From Moniliophthora roreri (Eukaryota > Basidiomycota > Agaricomycetes > Agaricales > Marasmiaceae), in NCBI GenBank assembly GCA_001466705.2, contig LATX02000189.1:620001-684000 (forward strand): DNA of 64,000 nucleotides. The letters are read 5' to 3'. Of this stretch, positions 21,683 to 32,306 are shown piece after piece. The stretch's first letter is position 1; the number at the start of each line of letters is the position of its first letter. The notes below the pieces were generated by a model, which was not told where the DNA came from, searched no databases, and worked only from the letters and a program-made list of their open reading frames with translations. Both the position numbers and the translations under genes were made by a program.

Positions 21683-23327
21683 TAATTTGTCCAAGATAAG
21701 ACTAGTGGAAAACTACCCAAAAGATAACCTCCAAAAAGTCTAACTCAGGTTGTTGTGCAAGTGTGGATTGTTGTGATCAGAGTTGCCACACTTAGAATGC
21801 CAACAAAACTCTTAGCTCAGTTGATTCTCTCTTATTGAAGTAATCTACTTCAAAGTGTTCACCTCCAGAGGAGTATATATGGTTTTAAAAGGGTTTATAT
21901 CACAAACACACACACAAAACACAAAGAACACAGTGCACAAAGCACAAACACAAGAGCTACAGTCCTGTACAAAGACTCAATAGCCAATATAGCCTGACTC
22001 TACAGAGTTCAAGACTTCCTTAAGACAACTACAGCACACAGTGTACTGGAAAAGGTCCTAGACTAATTTCTACAAAGAGCTCAGCACAGGCACACCCCTT
22101 GCTAAGACTCTAAGTGTGTCACAACCTGATACCCAACATAGGCCACACTTTAAGTGCCCAAGGCTCCTTCTTGGTGTGAAGTGTCTCTTAGAAAAGTGCT
22201 ACAATGCACTTAAGATGTTATTCTTAGTCTCTTATGATGCAAGTTTGTTATCAGATTCTATCTCTCTGGAGTCACTCAGGACCAATCTCCAGGGCCTGAA
22301 GTGAGGAAGCAAAACTGGAATGGCACACAAATTTATACACCAAACAAACTCTTCATGTATTCACAATCAGAGGGGGCAGAGTTACTTGTTTATCTACGAA
22401 TATCTAGCTGTCCTTATATACAGTCCAAGGAATATATCTACAGAAAAATATAAATAATGTCTGATAATTCAGGAAATGATAAATGAGTGACTGAGATACT
22501 AAAAGAGGGAATATTCAGATGTCACAGAGTCTGGCCACTAGAGTATCTGACCATATCTGCAGGGGTATCTACATCTCCAGGCGTTCTGGACTCTATAATT
22601 TGTATTTTCTCTTTTCTAAGTCAGGTATCTACGAGCGGATGGCTGTATCCATTCCATCTCTTTACAGCATTTCCCTTTCTAGTATTTGCACATTGGCAGA
22701 AGCCTAGATGCTAAAGTTTCCAAGGTCAGAACACACTGTTACTGTTTCTATCTTCTTCGACAATGTATGCTCAGTCTTATTTAGGACTTCTTATGCGTTA
22801 GATATTCTTCTATGTCTTGTTGTATCTGTCTATAGATAGTGGATGTCCTTCGGAAGTGATTTCCTTCTTTCCAAGATGACTTTGTACCTAGTTAGTCTAT
22901 CTCATATTGTTTAGCTGCTGGTGCACTCTTTATTTAGAGATTGCCTGCTTTGACTTTGATCTGTATATTGGCTTCGGAGGAAGATCGTTTGGTGATTGTT
23001 CCTGTTCTAAGTCGTCTTTCTGTTTTGATGTCTCCTCTAAGTACCTCTGTACTGTTTGACTGCAGGTTGCACTTTGCAGATGTCATAGAAAAGTAAAATA
23101 GAAATTAAAATCCCGTTGATAGCACTTCAAGAGCTTGGTTAACTAGCCAATGCGTTTATTGGGCCATAGTTAGGTTCCCTACAGGTTTTGGGAGTGATCC
23201 ATTTTGGATCTGATATATAGATAAGTCAGAAAGTACAGCTTCGATACCTCTGTATAGTGTATCATATAGCTCTTCATACTTTCCAAGATACCATAGCTTC
23301 TCTAAGGCAATGACTAGCAGACTGGGC
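21683..23327 (-). repeat. Repeat A, inverted copy inside repeat B
   Basis: Starts TAATTTGTCCAAGATAAG, the reverse complement of the A right end, and runs through the whole unit until the N at 23328, where roughly 85 bp of A and some of B are missing compared with the other copies. It lies within the sequence GAGAAACAG of B. Confidence 0.8.
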
Positions 23328-24464
23328 NGAAACTAGCATGGCTGAGCTTATGTGTACACTTTGAACATAGAGATGGAAGCATATTACACATCCATAGAGC
23401 AGATAATAGTAGATGGAGAAGGAAGGAACTGTGCAGAGTGGTATAGAAGTATAATATTTTCAAACAGAGTCAGAAGGAGAGCCGTTTGATAGAGAAAATT
23501 GCAAACAGTTAGTGTCAGAAGACTGCACAATTGTTATAGAAAAAGAATAAAAGAGTTTATGGCTATGAAGCCTGACTACAATTGGACACTGTGACAGAGA
23601 AATTACCAAACACAGCTCAGTTTATATAATATTTATCACCCAACTCAGTTTTATTTGTATTTGTAACAGATATATTAGATTATTTATGTTGTAGGGTATA
23701 TAAGGGGACGTGTTTTGTAGGTGGAAGGCAGGAGAGATACTGCCCACTGATTACCAGAGTGTATGACATTGTTGTTCAGGTAGAAGAGCTACCGGCAATC
23801 AGTATTTTTTCAACCACTTTGGGCCCTAGCTTATTTAGTTGTGCAAGAAGCACAGGCTAGTTGAGACCTGAAATTGTAACCCAAACCAGAAATATAAATA
23901 AAAGCTAGGAAGAGCTTAGCTTTTAATGCAAGAGGCATGTTTTCTGATAAGAGAAACATTGTATCAGTCTACTAAGAGAGTAGCTGATGTACATCAGTAT
24001 AGTCTGGTGTTTTGACATAAATCAGAGAGGGTTTCAGGCTAGCAGTGTCTAGAAGATTTGTCCTCTTGAGAATTGTTGCAGAACATAGCTAAGAGGGCTA
24101 TATTCAGGTACAAGAGGTATCTTTGTTCTCACTTAGAAGAAGTTTAATCTTTGGGCAGTTTCTGGTCAAAATATATACCAGTATTTGCTTTTGAAGTGAT
24201 TAATAAAACCACAAAACCGATAAATATTATTCAAAACAAACACCCATTTTCAATCTGAGAAGTTGTTTTGAAGGCAATCATCTCTGAACTATGCAGCGAG
24301 ACATTGAGAATTATTCTTGATGTTGCAGTAACAGTAAACCACACCAAACCAACTCGCAGAACGAAACTGAGAATCAAGAACTTATATATATCTTTTTTGG
24401 GGGTATTTTGGCACCACAGGCCTTGTGTTTTCATAGTAGAGGCATAGGTTTTTGAGCATCTTCA

Positions 24465-24547
24465 CCACACTTGCACAACAACTGAGATAGAACTTTTGGA
24501 GGTTATCTTTTGGGTAGTTTTCCATTAGTCTTATCTTAGACAAATTA
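24465..24547 (+). repeat. Repeat A, copy 2, right end
   Basis: Resumes with CCACACTTGCACAAC and ends TTAGACAAATTA, completing the copy that began at 17294. Confidence 0.8.
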
Positions 24548-25966
24548 CTGGTACTCACCAATGTGTCATTCTCAATCCTCAGCAGAGGTCTGGACTCTTA
24601 CCATCTTGTGGACTGGCCTATTCCTCACACTAAGGTTTTGATGTGCCCTGCTTCTACCTGAGCATTAGGTAGTACTGTATAAGAGGTGCAGTTTGACTGT
24701 CTGAATGTATCCTACATGCATCCATAAATTGACTCTAAGAACTGTTCTTTTGAGCTCTCCATTCTTGAGCCATCAGGAAATCACCATCTTGCTCCCCACT
24801 TTCCACAACTTTCCTAGCTTTTTGCTAGATTCAATTGGTGTTTTCTGTGCATTAGGACACTAGTGAAACAAGTTTCAGTAACTCACTTTCAGGGGTCTGG
24901 AACCCTCCTCCCCACTTTCCACTTTGCTGAACCTTTTCATCAAAAATCACAAATTGTGAGTCCATGCTGTAGCTACTGGAAATTAATGTGATATAGTTTT
25001 ATTGTATGACCAAATGATTGTACTGAACAGGTTAGAATGGCCAGAATTGAGTGTGGAAGTGGATGAAAGTGAGTGGAAAGTGCCATTGAGAAATCCTGAT
25101 GGCCACTGCCACTGACATTGCATGAAATTGGAAAGTTACAACAGCACACCAGGTAAAATGTGCAGTAGAGTATACAGGATTCTTCTACACCTACTGTACC
25201 ATCTAAAGTGATCACTACCATTAGCTAGCTACTGGGCACCGGTTCGGGCATCGTAAATCAGCAAAAATCTAAAAATGGAACTGCGGCCGGTCTGCCTGCC
25301 CCGCCGGTAGCAGGTGGTTGATGGTCGAAATCCGAGGAAAGCCGCAGACATTAAAGTCCGAAGGAGGGTTGTAACGTTGAAGTTCGGCATGTAGTATATA
25401 ATCGCGGCCAAAAAGTCTGCACACCATTCCCAGAACAAAAATGCCCCTCCAAACGGCCACCCAAATGCTTCATTTTCTTGACTTTTTTGCTTCTCGTAGT
25501 AGACAGAATACGGCAGTCTTGATTGGGCACGAAAATGCATTTTTATGGAGGGTCTTCGTTTGACGTCCATTCAGCCAAGTCTGGGGCCAGTGATCGTTGG
25601 CCGTGGCGGGGAGACCAGTTGGGCGATATATTCAACGGCTTCTGATTGCTGAGAAAATTGGTTCAAATAGTCAGGATCGGGGCCATTTTGGGCATTTCTA
25701 CGCTTTTTGAGCAGAATCCGCCAAAATCTAGCGAGGCCGGAGCCTGGTTCGGCATAAAAAGGTGAAAATTGGTTCGGCATACGGCACAAATAGCCCAGAT
25801 TATGGGTCCGGGATGTTTGAATGTTCAAACACTTTGGAAACCCAAGCGCTGAAATGAAATGCGCCAATCTTAGTCGAAGACCCGTCTCCAATTTGTCTTC
25901 TCACAGTCGCTCTCGACGAAACTGCAGGAACCTCGACTCTTGCATTTCTCCCTTCTGGACAAGGCA
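24548..25966. other. Transition from decayed repeats to host sequence, no gene
   Basis: I see no gene. To about 25220 the sequence is CpG-poor like the repeats; from 25239 CpG is common again. A motif GGTTCGGCAT or close variants recurs (about 25240, 25382, 25747, 25771), suggesting a small GC-richer repeat. The last 100 bp or so are the 5' region of the sphingosine kinase gene. Confidence 0.5.
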
Positions 25967-27822
25967 ATGGCGGTTGAAGTCGATGTTCAAGGCAAAACGA
26001 GGTCGTATTCCGCGGAAGATTCACATCTGGTGATTATAGGCAAGTCCATAATACATTTTGTGAAGAGACGGGCTCACGTGTGGAATAGTCGGGAAACGAC
26101 TTCAGCGGATTCCTCTGTACGACGTTGTCTCCGCCGACTTCAACAGAGAGGTCAAAAGTCTAGAATTGGGATATGTGACGCGGAGAAAAAAGTCGGGTCC
26201 ACTTTTGTTTATTCGGGTGAAGGGTCAGGTCAAGGGTTCAGAGGATGAGGCGGCTGAATTCAGCACCACCTTGTTGGAAAAGGCGTATGAAGGCGCGGTT
26301 ACCTGTGTTACGAACACCAGTCTCCCAATCTCACCTTTCGTTTTAGGCGTAAAACGTAATCGACGTCTGAAGGTTCTCATCAATCCCAACGGCGGTGTTG
26401 TTCGTACATTCACAAATATATTGAACATTTACTCACGCTTGGTTCTCAGGGAAAAGCCGTTCCATTGTTCAAATTATCCGTTGAACCCGTATTACGCGCT
26501 GCTGGTTGCTCCCTGGATATTGTTCGTGAGTAATGAAGTCCTCAACGCAAGTACCGCACCATCTCATATGTTATTTGCTCCAGACACCAAAGGACACGGT
26601 GATGCGTTCGACATTGCAAAGAACCTGCCCCTCGACGAATTCGACGCGTTACTCACTGTTTCTGGAGACGGTCTTATCCACGAAGTTTTGAATGGTTTTG
26701 GAAAGCATCCAAAACCCAAGAAGGCATTGGCTATTCCAGTTGCACCCGTCCCCGCAGGGTCTGGAAATGGCTTATCCTTGAACCTCTTAGGCATAGAGGT
26801 ACGTCGATTCTGTTGTGCCTAGGTTCTGCGACTGATATACTCAACAGGATGGCTTCGACCCCGTCGCTGCGGCTCTCAATGCGGTCAAAGGCAAACCCAT
26901 GAGCATCGACATATTCTCTATTACACAGAACGGCGAAACATCTCTCTCCTTCATGTCGCAAGCACTCGGTTTGATGGCTGACCTTGACTTGGGGACCGAA
27001 CATCTGCGTTGGATGGGAGACACCCGGTTTTTTTATGGTTTTCTTAGGGGACGTGAGTAGCTTTCAGGACATTGCTCCTTTTCGCGGCTGACCTTACGAC
27101 AGTCATCAAGTTCAAGTCTTGTGCTTTAGAGCTCTCTTATAAGATTGCAGAAGAGGACAAGAATACAATGTTCAATACCTTGAAAGCACGCCGAGAGGGT
27201 ACCAGACCAAACTACACCCCACCTGCTGAAGACTTGGGGGATGTTGCACTACCTAAACCCAGGTATTCTTCTACTGACAATGATGGCTGGACAACCTTCG
27301 ATAAACCCTCATTGTTTATCTATGCAGGACAGGGCCCTTATGTTGGACGGTAAGCTGATTTCAATATATCGGTCACACCAACAGGTTTACTCCTTTAGGG
27401 ATTTCATGGCTTTTCCAGTCTCTTTACCTGACGACGGCCTCATTGACATATTCGTTCAGGCAAAGGTCAGCTTTTCATGCGCAATCTTGAAGTAGCTTTT
27501 GACATATCATGAAATAGAGTACACGGGGAGACGCTATCGCTATGATGGATGAAGCACCCCGCGGAGGCATTTACTGGAATGAGAACGTGAGTGAATCTGA
27601 GCCTGATACCGAAGGAAAGTCTCAATCTCGGTTTTCTCTTAGTGTCACTACATCAAAGCTCATGCCTACCGAATCCGACCATTATCAAAGAGAGGTTCTC
27701 TTTCTGTTGATGGAGAGCGCTACCCATTCGAAGAATTTCAAGTGGAAGTTATCCCCAAGCTTGCTACTTTACTCAGTCCATATGGCTGCTATGCCGCCGA
27801 ATTTAAGAGGCAGGAGTCGTGA
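25967..27822 (+). CDS. Sphingosine (long-chain base) kinase
   Basis: Phosphorylates sphingoid bases using ATP to give the 1-phosphates that act in sphingolipid turnover and signalling. About eight exons. The N-terminal region precedes the DAGK-type catalytic domain, which opens with LKVLINPNGG and carries the signature SGDGLIHEVLNGFGKHP (about 26664) and the loop PAGSGNGLSLNL. The C-terminal lobe includes MSQALGLMADLDLGTEHLRW, KPSLFIYAGQGPYV, and VDGERYPFEEFQVEVIPKLA, ending AAEFKRQES with TGA at 27820-27822. These match the sphingosine kinase branch (Lcb4/Lcb5 in yeast) better than diacylglycerol kinases. The start at 25967 is the first ATG in frame with exon 1. All frames are intact. Confidence 0.92.
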
Positions 27823-28039
27823 TTCATACCCTTTCACGCCACTGATTTTGAATTTTGTTTGCCTATTTATCCGTATATTGTGGACTTGAACACTTCCTAC
27901 GCACTCCTTTAGCATGTTTCTGTACATTAATACTTGTCATTACTGCTTATGAACTTGCTTCTTAGTACTCCCAGGTCAGGTGTTGAGATCAGGTTGGTCA
28001 GATGATGGAGAGACTGAGTACTCGTCGTTGGTCTCCACC

Positions 28040-29100
28040 ATGCTTGTCAAAGGTGGCTTCCGACCTGCACTCCTTACCTCGGCTGCGAGTTGCCAACGTC
28101 AACTATTTTCCTTGGATGGCCACGCTCTCGACGACTGGATAGCATCCCCAAAGCATACTGTACTGCATGATAACCTGCATGCGGAACGTCTGGCCGATCT
28201 CTACATCACCCTTCCCACTCGTGATGGCACTAGCCAACCATTTCGCCCACCTAAACAGTCCAAACCTCTAGGCTATGGTCACCATATGGCATTCTTCCAT
28301 CCACTTATTTCCGAGTCGCAACTTCGGCCTGATGGTACCGAGGGGGACTTTTGTCCACCCGATCCATTTACACGAAGGATGTGGGCTGGTGGAAAGATTG
28401 TTTGGAACCCGACTAATCCTCTGCTCGTCGGAGAGAGAGCAATGGCTACGTGGTCGGTCGACTCGGTTCAAAAGAAGGGGTTTGAGAAAGGAAACCCAAT
28501 GCTTTTCGTTAACAAGAAGATTGAATACACTATGATCGGGAAGAGGACTTCGTCTGTGGTGGAAGAAAGAGTTCATGTCTATCTGTCGAGCCCGCAAAAG
28601 AATAGTGGCCCTCGAGAAGGTTCGTCTCAGATACATGCTCTACTGCAGCATTGACGAAACTGGGCAAGCAGTCAAGGATCTTCCCACCTCGAAAGATTTC
28701 TCGTTCAATTACAAACCAAGTTTGACTACGCTGTTCCGCTTCTCGGCGCTGACATGGAATGCACATTACATTCATCTAGACAAAGATTACGCACATCATG
28801 AAGGGTATTCAGGTGAGTTGTTCACATATCCATTTCGGTTCAGGCTTCACTCAAGACATCACAGAACGTTTGGTTCACGGCCCGTTGACTGCTTTAATGC
28901 TCCTTGAAAACGTCGCCTATCATCATCCCCGTGTAGTGATGCGAGAATTTGAGTATCGCGCCAGGAATCCTCTAATTGTGGGCCGTCCGCTGGCGGTACA
29001 TGGCCACAAGAAAGGCGAGAATACACTTGTAGTCTGGTGCGAGGATGAGCTTGACGGGACGGTTGGGATGACTGGAGAAGTGCTCGTGGAAGGATTGTAA
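28040..29100 (+). CDS. HTD2: Mitochondrial 3-hydroxyacyl-thioester dehydratase (HTD2-like)
   Basis: MaoC/hot-dog dehydratase that removes water from 3-hydroxyacyl thioesters in type II mitochondrial fatty-acid synthesis, the pathway that supplies octanoate for lipoate. The first ATG (28040) gives MLVKGGFRPALLTSAASCQRQ, a basic, acid-free leader typical of mitochondrial import. Family landmarks: YGHHMAFFHP, CPPDPFTRRMWAGGKIVW, FRFSALTWNAHYIHLD (hydratase core) and ERLVHGPLTALMLLENV. Two 52-nt introns are inferred: one starting GTTCGT after PRE (about 28619) and one at 28813-28864 (GTGAGT...CACAG), which restores GYSERLVHGPLTA. The first splice is the less certain. It lies 218 bp downstream of the sphingosine kinase stop on the same strand, with the Harbinger element about 200 bp beyond its own stop. 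Confidence 0.88.
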
Positions 29101-29202
29101 TCGTACAACCAGATTTGTAAGATGACAGTAAAGGACAACACAGCCTAAAGACTGTGGGATTTGTTAGTAAGTACACCCGCCTCTCTGCCTATTACAGTCG
29201 AG

Positions 29203-29255
29203 CATCTCATAATGCATAGGGCTGGGGCGGCCCTCGGCCTATGCATAATGAGATG
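29203..29255. repeat. Perfect 18-bp palindromic hairpin
   Basis: CATCTCATAATGCATAGG (29203-29220) and CCTATGCATAATGAGATG (29238-29255) are perfect reverse complements around a 17-nt GC-rich loop. A third inverted match, ATGCATTATGAGAT, lies at 40231-40244 beyond the right end of the Harbinger element. The pair may mark the ends of an older small element into which Harbinger jumped. Confidence 0.7.
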
Positions 29256-30201
29256 TCATGCAGCACCAGATTGTCACGCATCCGTGATATCTCAGTAGGG
29301 ACGTTCAAACCGTAGCTCGTAGTTTTGTAGATCATGTGCCATTCCGGGCCCGCGGCGGCAGTGCCAAATTTAGTAGTCGCCTTCACCGGCGTGACAATCT
29401 TTGATCGATGAACCTTGCTTTGCTTCTTCTATTATGCCGGACTGCTGCCTTACACTCCACCAAGAGTACAAGAGAAAGTACTTGATCTTCATGGCCCTTT
29501 GCAAACTTCCCAGAGATCCCTGGGAACCCTTTCACATCAGCACTTTCCTTCAAAATCTCACCTTTGATCTCATGGTCATTCAGTCAATATGAAATGCCCA
29601 TTATCTACAATCACAAACCCAAATTCCAAAGCATGGACAGCTTCATCTTGCTTGGGAATATGCCACCAACCCAGATCTTCATCCCTGATTTGAGCAGATG
29701 CTTCATGTATCCCTCTTATTTTTAATGTCATTCATGCTCTTATTAAGGATTATCCTTCATTCCAAAACAACTCCCAGAATGTACAAGTCCTGGTTAATAT
29801 TCAGCTTGCTGTTACTCTATATTGGCTTGGGCAATATGGAAATGGGGGATCTGTTCAAGATATTGCATGCATGGCTGGTGTGAGCAAAGGTAGTGTTGTA
29901 AATTACACACACCAATGCTTTGATGCCATTGAATCACTTCATGATGTCTTTGTGTGGCCCCTTACTGAGGATGAAAAGGAGCAGGAAAAGAAGTGGATGG
30001 AGGAGCATATGGGTTTCAGTGGAGGGCTATGGCAGAAAGGATATCTGATGTATGATGGAACCATTGTTGTTCTTTTTGCACAGCCTGGTTTGAATGGCTC
30101 AGGATACTACACCTGAAAGGCAAATTATGGCCTAAATGTACAGGTAAGTAGACATACTATTTTGCTTTCAAAATATTCTTATATCTAGTATAGATTGAAA
30201 A

Positions 30202-30932
30202 CAGAGCTCCACACAAGTTAACTCACAGATCACCTGGATCCATGACCCATGGGTATACCAAAAAAGTTGCTACCCAAATCTGTGAGTGACCCATAGCATG
30301 GGTGATCTGGATCTGCACAGATCAGAGTCACAGGTACCTGCAGGTACTTTCAACTTGTGAGTAAATACAGGTACTCATAGGTACTCGCAGGTACTGGCAT
30401 TTTTGCCTTTATTCTACTACTAACTACTCTATTCTCAGGCTATCTACAATGTATTAGATTGTGATTGAGAGGTGCTTCTCATGTGGTGGCCTCATGGTGA
30501 CCAAGAGGTGCTATTCACTCTCAGATGAAAGTGTGTGTCAGAGAACTCTCTTAGCATTCTGAGGTCAGGTACCAGGACTTTTGCCTGAGGCAAAGATAGC
30601 TCTAGCTCTAGGTGATAAGAACAAGAGTGTGGAGTCCTGTACAACAGTAGAACAAGTTATTAGAGGTGCAAATCAGGTTGAGAATAATGTAGCTATAGAG
30701 GTCTCAGATGAAGATAAGTAGCATAACTGTATTTCAAGTTAGCTGTTACTATACTAGTATGCATAGGTCATGGGTACCCATGGGTTATGAAATTTCATTA
30801 GAATCTATGACACAGACTCTCAAATGACCTGCTACTCTGAGTATCCAGATCCACAGGTCACTCAAACCCACAAGTTCTGTTATGGGTCAACTCTCAAGTA
30901 CCTATGAGTAGCAATACTCATGTGGAGCTCTG
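30202..30932. mobile_element. hAT-type MITE at the transposase splice acceptor
   Basis: 731 bp with terminal inverted repeats CAGAGCTCCACA / TGTGGAGCTCTG (good for about 18 bp with two mismatches). The 8-bp flanks ATTGAAAA (30194-30201) and ATTGGAAA (30933-30940) match at 7 of 8. CAGAG-type ends and 8-bp duplications are hAT hallmarks. The interior has no transposase frame, but has subterminal GGTACCTGCAGGTACT-like repeats. The insertion lies directly after the AG of the transposase intron, so it moved the acceptor away from its exon. Confidence 0.8.
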
Positions 30933-31215
30933 ATTGGAAATGCACCTTCCAGCCTCTGCATTGTTGACTATTGCACTGGGCATACTGGTTCAGCCCATGA
31001 TGCCTCTGCATTTGAATACACTACTACATACTGCTTCCCTGATCTTCTTTTCCAGGGGGAGGAGTTTGCATGGGCTGATTCTGCATACTGTGTCGGTTCT
31101 CAAATGATTCCTATCCACAAACAACCTGCTTCAAATCTGGATTACAATGCATACTTTGATTGCCAAGTATCCTCACTACATGTTTGTTCTGAGCACTGTA
31201 CACCTGCAAAAAGTA

Positions 31216-32306
31216 TGTATCATTGTAATAGCCTTGCAACTGAATCATGAGCATTACAATGCATCATAATAATTTCAGTCAAGTTCCAACTGTATTAAAA
31301 CCTAGTTGCAATATATTTAAATATTTTGACTGCCTGATGACTCCCTTACAACTACATTACAACCACATTACAGCTCATCTGATATCATTGCTGCAGGTTA
31401 AAACCCCAGTACATGTACATTATAACACAATCATGAATATAGATAAAGTTTTCTTAGTGCAACAGTATATGAAACCCACTGTGTAACACAACAATGTAAC
31501 AAGACTTTAGTATTACCTATGTTTATAATAAAATATTTGTTGATAAACTAATTCATGTTCATGAAATATGAAAGTGTAGGTACAATAAAATATCAACAAG
31601 TCAGAGTTAGTTTGCAAACACATGAGGCAACCACCTCAACTTTACAGCAGCCAAAGTGCTGTGGCATTGACAAATTCCCACACCTAACCCTTTGCCCAAA
31701 CTGCCACTATTGATGAACAACATTGACAACAGCTCCCCCATTTCCTCTCCATCAAGCTTAAAAATCACTGGTTCTGGTCTCAGCAAGGTCTAATACAATA
31801 TACAATGTCAATAACACACACATTGAAGATATAAAGATATGTAAAATTGAAAATGCTTGAATGTGCCATTTTTAATCCTGTCCATACACATTGCCCTATC
31901 ACCCAAGAGAATGTAAACGTGAACACAATCACTCAAATCCAAACTGCCAGAGTCACCTTTACTACTTACACATCATTTGGCTTCCCTTAACTCACCATAA
32001 GAATCAAGGAAGAGGTTATGGTTAGAAAGACCACAATCAAGTGTACATATGTACACCTCATGTACTCTGTACAGTGCTGACTTTGAGCTCACTAGTTGTC
32101 TTTTGTACAGGCTCTCAGGCATAGCACAGAAGAACACAAACATGAAGAACCTTTTCAGCTTTTCATGGATAACACCAACACTGCACCCACATTCACACTC
32201 AAACTCTCACCATGTAGCTATTCTTGTACAACAAGCTTACATGCTCTTCACAGGGAACTATGCATCTCATGTTTGTCCCCATCAAGTCCTTGACATGTCC
32301 ATTTGC
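31216..32306. other. Left interior of the TA-flanked element, no gene
   Basis: AT-rich and CpG-poor. Short frames at 31247 and 32049 are not supported by codon use or homology that I can see. TTACAAC repeats at about 31350-31370 belong to the subterminal region. Confidence 0.4.

Larger units (their letters stand above)
18959..24464. mobile_element. Composite insertion built on repeat B, flanked by CCAC
   Basis: The interval is inserted in repeat A with CCAC on both sides (18955-18958 and 24465-24468). It starts TGATATGCATAAC and ends GAGCATCTTCA, so the outer ends read TG...CA. It contains a left B copy (18959-21154), a minus-strand gag relic, then a second B copy (21627-24464) carrying an inverted A copy. 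One reading is an LTR retrotransposon with about 1.6-kb LTRs (B) and a gag-only interior. Against this, no polypurine tract borders the left B copy. Three N bases at 19181, 21626 and 23328 make the internal order uncertain. Confidence 0.5.
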
